Shown one piece after another: positions 25,342 to 33,848 of a stretch of 48,635 bases of DNA. The position numbers and the translations under genes were made by a program. The notes under the pieces are model-generated. The model worked only from the letters and a program-made list of their open reading frames with translations, was not told the origin of the DNA and did no database searches. This DNA is from an uncultured Clostridium sp. (GTDB lineage Bacteria; Bacillota; Clostridia; TANB77; CAG-508), in NCBI GenBank assembly GCA_948470605.1, contig CAOKPI010000008.1, positions 1 to 48,635 of the forward strand. Reading direction: 5' to 3'. Position 1 is the first letter of the stretch; every line of letters begins with the position of its first letter.

Positions 25342-25485
25342 TTGAAAAAGGAAGATATAAAAATATACTGTAAATTTAATAAAGCAAAACAACCTATTGA
25401 TAAAGTTATTTGTAAAATGTTTTACGATTTTACTGAAAAGAAAACGCACAATAAAAATATTGAAAAAAGAGCTGACAAAATATAA
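25342..25485 (+). CDS. Conserved micro-ORF before recombinase 1
   Basis: 47 codons from TTG at 25342, with AGAGGTG upstream. The core reads IKIYCKFNKAKQPIDKVICK, then MFYDFTEKK. The same pattern, a Tyr-Cys-x-Phe motif near the start and a helix ending in Phe-(Asp/Glu)-(Phe/Tyr) with acidic and basic residues, occurs in the small ORFs before recombinases 2 and 3. Its fixed position suggests a partner of the recombinase, perhaps a recombination directionality factor. That function is inference. Confidence 0.6.
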   Translation: MKKEDIKIYCKFNKAKQPIDKVICKMFYDFTEKKTHNKNIEKRADKI

Positions 25486-25536
25486 AGACCACATTATAAT
25501 AATAGTACTGTAAATATTTTTATGGAAAGGAGTGAA

Positions 25537-27192
25537 ATGTTTAAACTAATAACTAAAAACTATAAAGTAGGAATGTATATAAGATTATCTCGTGAAGATG
25601 GCGACAAGCAAGAAAGTGAAAGTATCGGTAATCAAAGAAAAATAATTGAAAGATATTTAAAGGAGCAGGATTTAAATATTGTAGATGAATATGTTGATGA
25701 TGGAGTATCACGGAACTACATTTGATAGACCAGAATTTAATAGACTAATTGCAGATATTGAAAGCCAAAAAATTAATATGGTAATAACCAAAGACTTATC
25801 AAGACTTGGAAGAGATTATATAAAAACAGGTTATTATATAGAAAACTATTTTCCAGAAAATCAGGTAAGATATGTTTCAATACTTGATGGAATAGATACA
25901 TATAGTGAAACAGTAAATAATGATATTACACCATTTAAAGCTATTTTAAATGATATGTATGCAAAGGATATATCAAAGAAGATAAGAAGTGTTTTTAAAG
26001 AAAAACAAAAGCAAGGAGAATACTTGTGTAGCATACCTGCATATCGGATACAAAAAAGATTTGAATAATAAAAATAAATTGGTAATTGATAATAATGTTG
26101 TAAAGATAGTAAGAAAAATATTTGATATGTATGTAAATGAAATTGGAAGTAAATTAATCGTTGAATATTTGAATAATAATCATTATTTAAGTCCATCTGG
26201 ATATAGGAAAACTAGTATTGTTCAAAATGAAAATAAGACTAATTACTTTTGGAATGCAACTACTGTATGCGATATGCTAAAAAACGAGGTTTATATTGGC
26301 AATACAGTTCAAAATAAAGTATCTGTTGTTTCATATAAAGTAAAAAAACTTCGCAAAGTAGAAAAAGAAAGACATATAAGAGTTGAAAATACACACGAAG
26401 CAATTATTGATAAAGACATATTTGAAAAAGCTCAAATAATACATAAAGAACGAGCCAAAAAAGTTATAAAGCAATATGACTATTTATTGAGAGGCTTAAT
26501 ATATTGTAAACATTGTCGGTTGGCAAATGCAAATTGTATTAAAAGTAAATCATAACAGTAACAGACCTAAAATTCCATATATAGTAGATACAGGTTATCA
26601 AAAAAGAGGCTGCTATGTAAGAAATTTGAATTATCCAAAGTTTGAAAAGAGAATATTAGAAATTGTAAGGCAAGTATGCAAAATATATGCTAATCGTACA
26701 ATGCTAGAAGAAACTTATAAAAAAGTAAAAGATAGGTCAATCGATTTAGTGACATCTGTAAAAAGGCAAATAGAAACAATAGACATTAAAATAGCTAATA
26801 TTAATAAAAATTTGGATAGCCTATATAACGATAAATTAAATGGGATATTAACTGATATTGATTTTACAAGAATATCTGCGAAGTTTGTTAATGAAAGAGA
26901 TAAATTAACAAATGAAAAAAGTGAATTAATGGACAGATTTCAAACTTTACAGGGTCAACAAACTATTAAGAATAAAAATGATGAAGAACAAATGAATAAA
27001 ATAATAACTGAATTTTTAGAAATGAAAGAGATAGATAAATCTTATTTATTTAGATTGATTGACAAAATTGAAATAGACAAAGACAAAAATGTTTTTATTT
27101 CATTTAACTTTGCACCATTAAATACAATAAATGAAAATATAGATGAATTTATTGAAATAGAAAAAATACTGAACGATGAGAAAGCAATATAA
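25537..27192 (+). pseudogene. Large serine recombinase 1 (three frameshifts)
   Basis: Homologue of the intact recombinase at 35565, broken into four frames. Frame 1 gives YIRLSREDGDKQESESIGNQ with the catalytic Ser; frame 2 GTTFDRPEFN...ITKDLSRLGRDYI; frame 3 the recombinase domain with NNHYLSPSGYRKT; frame 4 the coiled-coil and C-terminal part. The shifts sit at 25711, 26045 and 26517, each explained by one extra C before GG (TCA-C-GGA, TAT-C-GGA, TGT-C-GGT). Removing these bases gives one open frame of about 550 codons. The start at 25537 is preferred to 25522, because AAAGGAG lies between them. A terminator follows. Confidence 0.85.
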
Positions 27193-27211
27193 CAATGCTG
27201 TTAAATGCAAT

Positions 27212-27239
27212 TAATGTAGTATAATCTACATTATTTTTT
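27212..27239 (+). terminator. Terminator after recombinase 1
   Basis: TAATGTAG / CTACATTA stem with a 6-base loop, followed by TTTTTT. Confidence 0.85.
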
Positions 27240-27249
27240 GAAAACAAAA

Positions 27250-27276
27250 AGGTGGAAGTTAATCAAACTTTCACCT
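27250..27276. promoter_or_regulatory. Dyad before the WYL regulator
   Basis: AGGTGGAAGTT and AACTTTCACCT form an 11-bp near-perfect inverted repeat (one G-T) around AATCA, 42 bases before the WYL gene. It could be the regulator's own operator, or a terminator facing the other way. Confidence 0.5.
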
Positions 27277-27318
27277 AGATGTCATATTTATATGATATAA
27301 TAATTGCAGGAGGAAAAT

Positions 27319-28212
27319 ATGAAAGTAAATAATAGATTATTTGAAATAGTGTATATACTAATGCACAAGAAAAAAGTTACAGCAAAAGAACTAGCAAATA
27401 AATTTGAAGTATCAACTAGAACTATATATAGAGATATAGAAACATTAAGTGGTGCGAACATACCAATTTATGCAAGTAAGGGAAAAGACGGAGGTATAGG
27501 AATTTTAGATGAATATGTATTAAATAAAACAATACTTTCTGAAGAAGAACAAAATCAGATTCTGTTTGTCTTGCAAGGAATGAAAAAAATAAAAGGACAA
27601 GATGAAGAAGATATTTTGGAAAGGTTAAGTATACTATTTAATAAAAAAATAAATGATTGGCTCAAGATTGATTTTTCTAGTTGGAGTAATATACAAGAAG
27701 AACAATTTGACATTATTAAATGTGCAATTTTAAATAAGCAACTAATACAATTTACTTATTATAATTCTAAGGGAGAAGAAAGTAGAAGAATTGTAGAGCC
27801 ATTGCAAATATGGTTTAAAGATAAATCATGGTATCTAATAAGTTATTGTAGAAATAAAGAAGATTACAGAATCTTCAAAATTGCTAGAATAAAAGAAATT
27901 AAGACATTACAAGAACATTTTAAAAGAGAGCTACCAAAAGAGCAAAAAGAAGAAAAATATAATTTTAAAAAGATATTACTTGAATTAGAAATCAGTAAAG
28001 AAATGGCTTATAGAGTATATGATGAATTTGAAAATAACGAAATATCTAAAAAAGAAAATGGAAACTTTATTGTAAAAGTAGAATCTGCAGAGAATGAATG
28101 GGTGTATGGCTATATTTTATCTTTTGGAGAACATATAAAAGTTATAGCACCCAATAGAGCAAAAAATATTATAAAAGATAAATTAGAAAAAACTTTAAAA
28201 AATTATTTATAA
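27319..28212 (+). CDS. HTH-WYL transcriptional regulator (YafY-like)
   Basis: Two-domain regulator. The N-terminal winged helix-turn-helix (DeoR-like) includes KKVTAKELANKFEVSTRTIYRDIETL at about residues 15-40. The WYL domain follows, with QFTYYNSKGEESRRIVEPL and IWFKDKSWYLISYCRNKEDYRIFKIARI near 150-200. WYL domains bind nucleic-acid-type ligands and often control DNA-damage or defence genes. Length 298. The ATG at 27319 is preceded by GCAGGAGGAAAAT; an in-frame TTG at 27304 is inside that ribosome site. It heads a cluster with the effector-binding remnant, the ASCH-like and the DUF5131 genes, which it may regulate. Confidence 0.85.
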   Translation: MKVNNRLFEIVYILMHKKKVTAKELANKFEVSTRTIYRDIETLSGANIPIYASKGKDGGIGILDEYVLNKTILSEEEQNQILFVLQGMKKIKGQDEEDILERLSILFNKKINDWLKIDFSSWSNIQEEQFDIIKCAILNKQLIQFTYYNSKGEESRRIVEPLQIWFKDKSWYLISYCRNKEDYRIFKIARIKEIKTLQEHFKRELPKEQKEEKYNFKKILLELEISKEMAYRVYDEFENNEISKKENGNFIVKVESAENEWVYGYILSFGEHIKVIAPNRAKNIIKDKLEKTLKNYL

Positions 28213-28270
28213 TATGACATACAGTTGTCAAGTTAAGTGTTATATATTTCACCTATAGGAGGCATAAATT

Positions 28271-28417
28271 ATGAAATATGAAATTGTAGAATTAGAGAAA
28301 AAGGTTGTCCAAGGAATTAAAATAAAAACAACTAATCAAGATGGAAAGGCTATGGATGGAGATAAATGGCTTTTGATTATAAAAAAGAATATATCGAAAT
28401 ACAAGATAGTGATTTAA
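28271..28417 (+). pseudogene. Remnant of a GyrI-like effector-binding domain protein
   Basis: 48 codons from ATG 28271 after ATAGGAGGC. The start KYEIVELEKKVVQGIKIKTT, then NQDGKAM, is the typical beginning of AraC-type effector-binding (GyrI-like) proteins, which are about 150 residues. Here the sequence jumps to what looks like the C-terminus in another frame (FDYKKEYIEIQDSDLKI, to 28437). An internal deletion has removed the middle. Confidence 0.55.
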
Positions 28418-28441
28418 AAATTAGAAAGATGAGGTAAAATT

Positions 28442-28894
28442 ATGGTACATTTAGTATATTGTGATGATAAATCAAAAGAATTAAATAAAATTTTAGATGG
28501 CAGTAAAACAATGATTATAAGAGGAGCAGCAGGAAGAAAAATACCACATAGCAGAGTATTTAAAGATGAAATACTTTATTTTATGGAAAAAGGAACCAAA
28601 AAAATTACAGCAAAAGCAGTTGTAATAAATGTTCAAAACTATGTAAAATTAAGTGATGAAGAAATAACAAAAACTATTGAAGATAATAACAATAAATTAC
28701 AGCTAACTGATAAACAAAAAGAAAGATGGCATAAAAAATGTTTATGTTTAGTTGAATTTAAAAATGTAGAAGAAATTACATCATTAGATTTTGACCATCA
28801 AGGGAATATGGACGATTGGTTAATTATCGAAAAAATAGAAGATGTAGTTGTAGGTACGAGTATTCCTTATAATTATGAAAAATCAAGATTCTAG
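28442..28894 (+). CDS. ASCH/PUA-like domain protein
   Basis: 150 residues. The opening LDGSKTMIIRGAAGRKIPHSRVFKDEILYFMEKG, read over residues 19-53, then ITAKAVV and a C-terminal RWHKKCLCLVEFKNVEEI, fits the beta-barrel ASCH/PUA superfamily, which binds RNA or modified nucleotides. No catalytic role can be assigned. It lies 12 bases before the DUF5131 gene, and the two are likely translated from one mRNA. I place it by fold pattern, not by a strict motif. Confidence 0.5.
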   Translation: MVHLVYCDDKSKELNKILDGSKTMIIRGAAGRKIPHSRVFKDEILYFMEKGTKKITAKAVVINVQNYVKLSDEEITKTIEDNNNKLQLTDKQKERWHKKCLCLVEFKNVEEITSLDFDHQGNMDDWLIIEKIEDVVVGTSIPYNYEKSRF

Positions 28895-28906
28895 GAGTGA
28901 TAAAAT

Positions 28907-29623
28907 ATGGCAATGTGGAATCCTTGGCGAGGTTGTAAAAAATGTAGTGATGGCTGTTTATATTGCTATATTCATAAAGGCGATTCGAAAAGAAATGTAA
29001 ATACTAACGAAATTATAAGAACGAAAGATTTTGAAAAACCAATAGAAAAATTAAAAAATGGCAATTACAAAATGAAATCTGGAATGGTTTATTTATGTTT
29101 TTCTACGGACTTTCTTATTGAAGAAGCAGATGAATGGAGAAATGACTGTTGGAAAATGATTAAAGAGAGACATGACTGTACTTTTTTGTTTCTAACAAAA
29201 CGAATTGATAGATTTATGAAATGTATTCCGAATGATTGGAACAATGGGTATGATAATGTAGTTGTATGCTGTACTATTGAAAATCAAAAGAATGCTGATT
29301 ATAAGTTATCAATATTTAAAGATTTACCAATAAAGCATAAATGTATTACAGCACAGCCTCTATTAGAAAACATTGATATAGAGAAATATCTGGATAATGT
29401 GGAACTTGTAGTAGTAGGTGGAGAATCTGATATAAATGCTAGAGTATTTAATTATGACTGGGCATTTGATATTAGAGAACAATGTATTAGAAAAAATGTT
29501 AATTTTGAGTTTAGACAATGTGGAACTTATACAATAAAAGATGGAAAGCAATATAAAATACAAACAAAAGACTTGTGTAAACAAGCAAAATTAGCAAATA
29601 TTGATTATAAAAGTAATCGCTAA
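28907..29623 (+). CDS. DUF5131 family protein (phage Gp37/Gp68-like, radical-SAM-related)
   Basis: 238 residues. The N-terminus WNPWRGCKKCSDGCLYCYIHKGD has the WNPxxGCxxxSxGCxxCY signature of DUF5131, whose cysteines resemble a radical-SAM cluster site. Further family stretches are VYLCFSTDFL, FLFLTKRIDRF, CCTIENQKNADYKL, and the glycine-rich VVVGGESD segment near residue 165. The family occurs in phages and mobile islands and its biochemical role is not settled. Paired with the ASCH-like gene upstream. Confidence 0.82.
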   Translation: MAMWNPWRGCKKCSDGCLYCYIHKGDSKRNVNTNEIIRTKDFEKPIEKLKNGNYKMKSGMVYLCFSTDFLIEEADEWRNDCWKMIKERHDCTFLFLTKRIDRFMKCIPNDWNNGYDNVVVCCTIENQKNADYKLSIFKDLPIKHKCITAQPLLENIDIEKYLDNVELVVVGGESDINARVFNYDWAFDIREQCIRKNVNFEFRQCGTYTIKDGKQYKIQTKDLCKQAKLANIDYKSNR

Positions 29624-29709
29624 ATTACAATTTGAAATAGGTGTAATATGAAAAAAAGAAATATTATTAGCATATATGGACATAAGTGGATTATCTAGAG
29701 TATAAATAG

Positions 29710-29749
29710 AAACACCTAATAGTGTGAAAACATTATTGGGTGTTTTTTT
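29710..29749 (+). terminator. Terminator after DUF5131 gene
   Basis: AAACACCTAATAGTG pairs with CATTATTGGGTGTTT, followed by a T-run. Confidence 0.8.
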
Positions 29750-29869
29750 ATGCTTTTTTTAAGGCATTAATATTTGCAAATATACTTACTATAAGTGTCA
29801 TACCAAGTCATTTTCTCTAATATTCTGTATTAGAGTACTTTAATAAAAAGCATAGGAGTTGATGTCAAT

Positions 29870-30016
29870 GTGAAAAAAGATAAACAAACTATAAAAGTAG
29901 ATAAATTAGAGTTTAATACATATTGTATTTTTACAAAAGAAAAGCAAAACTTAAAAGAAACAGTAGGGCTAATTTTTAAAGATTATATTGAAGAATTGAA
30001 AACTGATAAAAGGTAA
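29870..30016 (+). CDS. Conserved micro-ORF before recombinase 2
   Basis: 48 codons from GTG at 29870, with AGGAG 11 bases upstream. It contains LEFNTYCIFTKEKQNLKETV and then GLIFKDYIEELKTDKR. It shares the (Y)C-x-F and F-(D/E)-(Y/F)-x-E pattern with the ORFs at 25342 and 35369. It ends 86 bases before recombinase 2. Confidence 0.6.
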   Translation: MKKDKQTIKVDKLEFNTYCIFTKEKQNLKETVGLIFKDYIEELKTDKR

Positions 30017-30101
30017 CCTTTACGAAAATGAAATAGTATTTGCAAATTATAACATAGCACGTTAAAATAGTACTTGTAGATGATTACGGATAGGAGGGTA
30101 G

Positions 30102-31765
30102 ATGTTAGACTTAAATAGTCAAAACTTCAAAGTACGGTATATATATAAGGCTATCTCGTGAAGATGGCGACAAACAAGAAAGCGAAAGTATCGGTAACCA
30201 AAGAAATATTTTGCAAAGATATGTAAAGGAGAATGATTTAGAACTTATCAAAGAATATGTTGATGATGGTATATCTGGAACTACATTTGATAGACCTGGA
30301 TTTAATAAAATGCTACAAGATATTGAAAACAGAACTATTAATATGGTTATAACAAAAGACTTATCAAGACTTGGAAGAGACTATATTAAAACAGGACATT
30401 ACATAGAAAATTATTTCCCACAAAACAATATAAGGTATGTTTCAATAACAGATGGCATAGATACCTATATTGATAGCACAAATAACGATATAACACCATT
30501 TAAAGCAATAATGAATGATTATTATGCTAAAGACATATCAAAAAAAATCAGAAGTGTATATAAAGAAAAACAGAAGAATGGAGAGTATATGTGTAGTATC
30601 CCAGCATATCGGATATAAAAGGCATCCTAGTATAAAAAATAAGCTAATTATGGATGAACAAGTAAAAGATATTGTAGAGAAAATATTTGATATGTATGCA
30701 AATGGACATGGTAGTGTAGAAATAGTAAATTACTTAAACAGCAATCATTACTTATCTCCAACAGGATACAGAAAAACAGGTTTAATGCAAGATGAAAACA
30801 AAATAGGATATGACTGGAATGAAGTAACTTTATGTAATATGCTAAAAAATGAAGTGTATATTGGAAACACAGTCCAAAATAAGAAATCAGTTGTTTCTTA
30901 TAAAGTACATAAAATAAGAACCGTAGAAAAAGAAAATCAAATACGAGTAAATGATACACATGAATCCATTATTGATAAAGACACATTTGAAAAGGTACAA
31001 TGTATTCTTGAAAAAAGAGGAACAAATACAAAACTAAAATATGATTACTTATTAAGAGGATTACTTTACTGTTATCATTGCAAAAGAAAGCTGCAAATTG
31101 TGCTTAAAAAGAACGCTAAACGAAATGCAAAATCACATCCCTATATAACTTGCACAGGCCATAAAAAAAGAGGCTGTTATCCATTAAGTATCAATTATGA
31201 AAAGTTTGAAAAACATATTATTTATGTTGTAAAAAAGATGTGTAGAATATATGCAGACAAAGAAATCTTTAATTCAATTTATGAGAAGTATCAAAATAAA
31301 ACACTTGATATTCGAGATGGATACAAAAAGAAATTAGAACAAATTGATAAGGCAATATTGGATATAAATAACAATTTAGACAAGATGTATATGGATAAAT
31401 TACAAGGTATCATTCTTGAAGAAGATTACATTAGAGTATCACAAAAACTTATATTTGACAGAACAAATCTAGTAAAACAAAAAGAAGAATTAGAACAAAA
31501 ACTAATTGAAACAGAAATAAGTACCAAAAACAAAACAAAAGAGGAAAAAGAATTAAATAAATTAATAGAAAATTTTTTGAAATTAGAGAAAATTGATAAA
31601 ATATATTTATACAGATTAATCAATAAAATTGAAATAGACAAAAGCAAAAATGTGTATATCTATTTTAACTTTTCAAAACTAAATTCTATGAATGAAAGTT
31701 TAGATGAATTTATCAGAATTGAAGAATTACTAAATGAAAACAATCAAAAACGCAAAGTCGTGTAA
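30102..31765 (+). pseudogene. Large serine recombinase 2 (two frameshifts)
   Basis: Homologue of recombinases 1 and 3. From ATG 30102 (ribosome site TAGGAGGGTAG) it reads MLDLNSQNFKV, then an extra C at 30135 shifts the frame before GIYIRLSREDGD. A second extra C at 30610 shifts it before GYKRHPSIKN. Between and after these points the frames are open and contain the resolvase domain (ITKDLSRLGRDYI), the recombinase domain, the zinc-ribbon-like CYHCKRKL region and a coiled coil. Without the two bases the protein would be about 554 residues. As it stands it should be inactive unless the insertions are sequencing errors. Confidence 0.85.
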
Positions 31766-31784
31766 TAAAAGAGTTACAAGACTT

Positions 31785-31807
31785 TGCCAACTGGTTGGCA
31801 GTTTTTT
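31785..31807 (+). terminator. Terminator after recombinase 2
   Basis: TGCCAAC / GTTGGCA stem with a two-base centre followed by GTTTTTT. Confidence 0.85.
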
Positions 31808-31957
31808 AAATCAACACCTATTGTTCTTTTTTATTTCCAGTAAAATAAACTTATCAATTACCTGTAATTACGATTTTTGTTTTTTCGTAAATGTTTATAA
31901 GTTAGAAATAGAACAAAAATATAAGCTATTTTTATCATAAAAACATTTAAGAAACAC

Positions 31958-31985
31958 TTGACAATTAATACAAAAGTTGTATAAT
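31958..31985 (+). promoter_or_regulatory. Promoter for the nuclease gene
   Basis: TTGACA (31958-31963), 16 bases, TATAAT (31980-31985). It leaves a leader of about 165 bases before the nuclease start, AT-rich, without a recognised regulatory element. Between 31808 and 31957 I see no gene. Confidence 0.75.
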
Positions 31986-32158
31986 AAGAAAAATTAAGTA
32001 AAAATATCATTGAATTTTATTAAGAGTTATTTTATAAAAAATCTTTTAAGTTTTTTATCTTTTGTCAAAACTTAAGTTGTTAATATCTAATATTCTCATT
32101 CTTCTAATACTATCCCCTAAATGATAATTATAAAAATGAAATTAAGAGGTTAATAAAT

Positions 32159-32926
32159 ATGAAAAGGAATGTAAAAGCAAAAAGTAAATTAAAACAATTT
32201 GAAATAGCGATATCTATTATAATAACATTGTTATTAATTTTATATACAACATTACAAAATAAAGATAAATTATCAGAAAATGTATCAAGTGAAACTACAA
32301 AAACTAATATAATAAAGAATAGTAATATTCATAGAGATAATATCCCACAATATTCAGGGGAAATAGTTATAAGTATCAATCATGATGTACCATATTTTGA
32401 AGATAAAGATATAACTACAGAAAACTTTGAGGTTTATTCAACACTTGATGAATTTAATAGAGCTGGAGTTGCATTTGCTAACATTTGTAAATACACAATG
32501 CCACCAAAAGAAACCAAAAGAGGTAGTATTTCATATAAACCTACTGGATGGATTCAATATTTATATGGAGAAAACAATAGCAGACATTTATATGAGAGAT
32601 GTCATTTAATTGCATGGCAATTAGGAAATGAAAACAATAACAAACAAAATTTAATTACAGGTACTTCGCAGATGAATACGGCAATGATAGAATATGAAAA
32701 CATAGTTGCTAAATGGATTAAACAAAGAAATAATCAAGGTAAAGATTATCATGTTTTATATAGAGTAACTCCTATTTATGATGGTGAAAATAAATTAGCA
32801 ACAGGTATAGAAATAGAAGCAAAATCTGTTGAAGAAGATGGGGTATCTTTTAATAAATTTATATACAATACACAAGATAATTTCGGGATTGATTATAGTA
32901 CAGGCGAAGCAAAATTATTAAAATAA
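32159..32926 (+). CDS. Exported DNA/RNA non-specific endonuclease
   Basis: 255 residues. An N-terminal signal anchor (residues about 17-35, FEIAISIIITLLLILYTTL) suggests export and perhaps membrane attachment. The nuclease core has SRHLYERCHLIAWQLGNENN near 145-160, corresponding to the (D/E)RxH beta-beta-alpha metal motif of the EndA/NucA type, and NLITGTSQMN near 167, which supplies the catalytic Asn-type residues. Its job may be nutrient release, competition or DNA uptake. RBS AAGAGGTTAATAAAT. The next gene starts 24 bases later and could be an immunity partner. Confidence 0.85.
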   Translation: MKRNVKAKSKLKQFEIAISIIITLLLILYTTLQNKDKLSENVSSETTKTNIIKNSNIHRDNIPQYSGEIVISINHDVPYFEDKDITTENFEVYSTLDEFNRAGVAFANICKYTMPPKETKRGSISYKPTGWIQYLYGENNSRHLYERCHLIAWQLGNENNNKQNLITGTSQMNTAMIEYENIVAKWIKQRNNQGKDYHVLYRVTPIYDGENKLATGIEIEAKSVEEDGVSFNKFIYNTQDNFGIDYSTGEAKLLK

Positions 32927-32950
32927 AACTAATAAAGAAGGAGAATTAAT

Positions 32951-33385
32951 TTGAATTTAGACTTGAATAGGATAACTGAAAAAATTGAACAAAATGATTT
33001 TATAAAAAACTTTATAAAAGAATTAAGTGAGGCATTAGAAAATTTCAGCCATAAAAAAGAATTAAAAGGTGAAAAAATGGATGATATTAAACTAACTCAA
33101 GAAGAAGATTTAGAATTTTATAGAAAAAAATCTAATTTTTTGCAAAATTATTTTGAAGCTGAATTGGCAGATTTAAGTAAAGGTGAAATATTTCTTGTTA
33201 CAAATAAATATGAAAATGATTATGAGTATCATAGATATAAGGTAGCCCAATATAGAGAGAATAAAGAATGTAAATATATTGCTTTTGAAAAAGACTTGCC
33301 AACAAATGTACAATTAGGAGATGTTGTTAGAAAAATAAATGGAAAGTATATTTATGATGAGCAAGCAACTCGGGATTGTCAATGA
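32951..33385 (+). CDS. Hypothetical protein after the nuclease
   Basis: 144 codons from TTG at 32951 with AAGGAGAATTAA just upstream. Charged helices come first, then KGEIFLVTNKYENDYEYHRY, an AFEKDLPTNVQLGDVVRKINGKY beta-type region, and the end. Function not recognised. It is co-directional with the nuclease, 24 bases apart, which would suit an inhibitor or a regulator; that is inference. An extra C at 33371 (ACT-C-GGG) may have cut it short: without it the frame continues 20 codons as TGIVNDSINKIKQDIINSRV. Confidence 0.55.
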   Translation: MNLDLNRITEKIEQNDFIKNFIKELSEALENFSHKKELKGEKMDDIKLTQEEDLEFYRKKSNFLQNYFEAELADLSKGEIFLVTNKYENDYEYHRYKVAQYRENKECKYIAFEKDLPTNVQLGDVVRKINGKYIYDEQATRDCQ

Positions 33386-33625
33386 TTCTATCAATAAAAT
33401 TAAACAAGATATAATAAATAGTAGAGTTTAAAATTATATATAATATGTATGAAACTATCCTAAAAATATATTACTATAAACGTAATAATAAAGGAGGATT
33501 TTAACAATCAAAAAGAGTCCTAAAATATCAAAAGAATTATCTAAGTATAGAATAGACGGGCAAATTAATACAGCTAGATATTATAAGTGATAATTTGCAA
33601 ATAAAATAAAAGATGGAAATAAAAA

Positions 33626-33636
33626 AAGTCCACACC
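33626..33636 (-). other. Attachment junction, right end of element A
   Basis: AAGTCCACACC; minus strand GGTGTGGACTT. Right of it is the middle piece of the peptidase, left of it element A. Pairs with 23895-23905. Confidence 0.75.
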
Positions 33637-33757
33637 ATTCAAATTTGCTTTCCATCCATTAGGAAAAGGAATGCTAGAAAATTGGTTAGCAATATGTAAT
33701 GCTTTTTGATAACTAGGAGAGCTAACAGCTAGATTTCCAGTTACTAAGTCAACGCCA
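33629..33757 (-). pseudogene. M14 zinc peptidase, middle piece
   Basis: Only about 43 codons of the host gene survive here between two elements. They read [19 protein letters not shown], then [19 protein letters not shown] and LNGVD. In intact relatives this stretch joins NPDGVDL to GVDLNLQ(F/Y)PAGW and carries the conserved FPxGWKAN segment near the substrate-binding residue. Both ends fall exactly on Gly-Val-Asp codons. It is in one frame and joins both flanking pieces in frame. Confidence 0.88.
33746..33757 (-). other. Attachment junction, left end of element B
   Basis: Core TGGCGTTGACTT on the minus strand. On the element side the minus strand reads ATGAAAATTAATCCGACTGGCGTTGAC, which itself codes MKINPTGVD and mimics the host MVNPDGVD. 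Confidence 0.8.
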
Positions 33758-33848
33758 GTCGGATTAATTTTCATAGGAGTAGATATTAGCAATCATCTGT
33801 GAATAAAAATTAAAGCTACATTTTAATGTGGATATAAAAAGGTATCAA

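Larger units (their letters stand above)
23898..33636. mobile_element. Element A: serine-recombinase element inserted in the M14 gene
   Basis: Bounded by the shared core TCCACACC at 23898-23905 and 33629-33636 (minus strand GGTGTGGA). Outside it the peptidase gene is continuous: the middle piece ends NLNGVD and the C-terminal piece begins GVDLNLQFP. Inside are a type III toxin-antitoxin locus, two broken large serine recombinases, a WYL regulator, ASCH-like and DUF5131 genes, a nuclease and small genes. Two recombinases suggest a composite or nested element, but I found no internal pair of ends. The GA dinucleotide at the core agrees with known crossovers of the TnpX/TndX recombinases of Tn4451 and Tn5397. 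Confidence 0.8.

Noticed and set aside
25711..30610. Programmed ribosomal frameshifting to express recombinases 1 and 2
   Set aside because: No slippery heptamers or downstream pseudoknots are seen, three shifts in one gene would be needed, and the intact paralogue at 35565 has none. Extra bases are the simpler reading.
33482..33592. Short open frame KKSPKISKELSKYRIDG after AAGGAGGATT
   Set aside because: No ATG, GTG or TTG start follows the ribosome-like site, so it cannot be supported as a gene; it may be a remnant.
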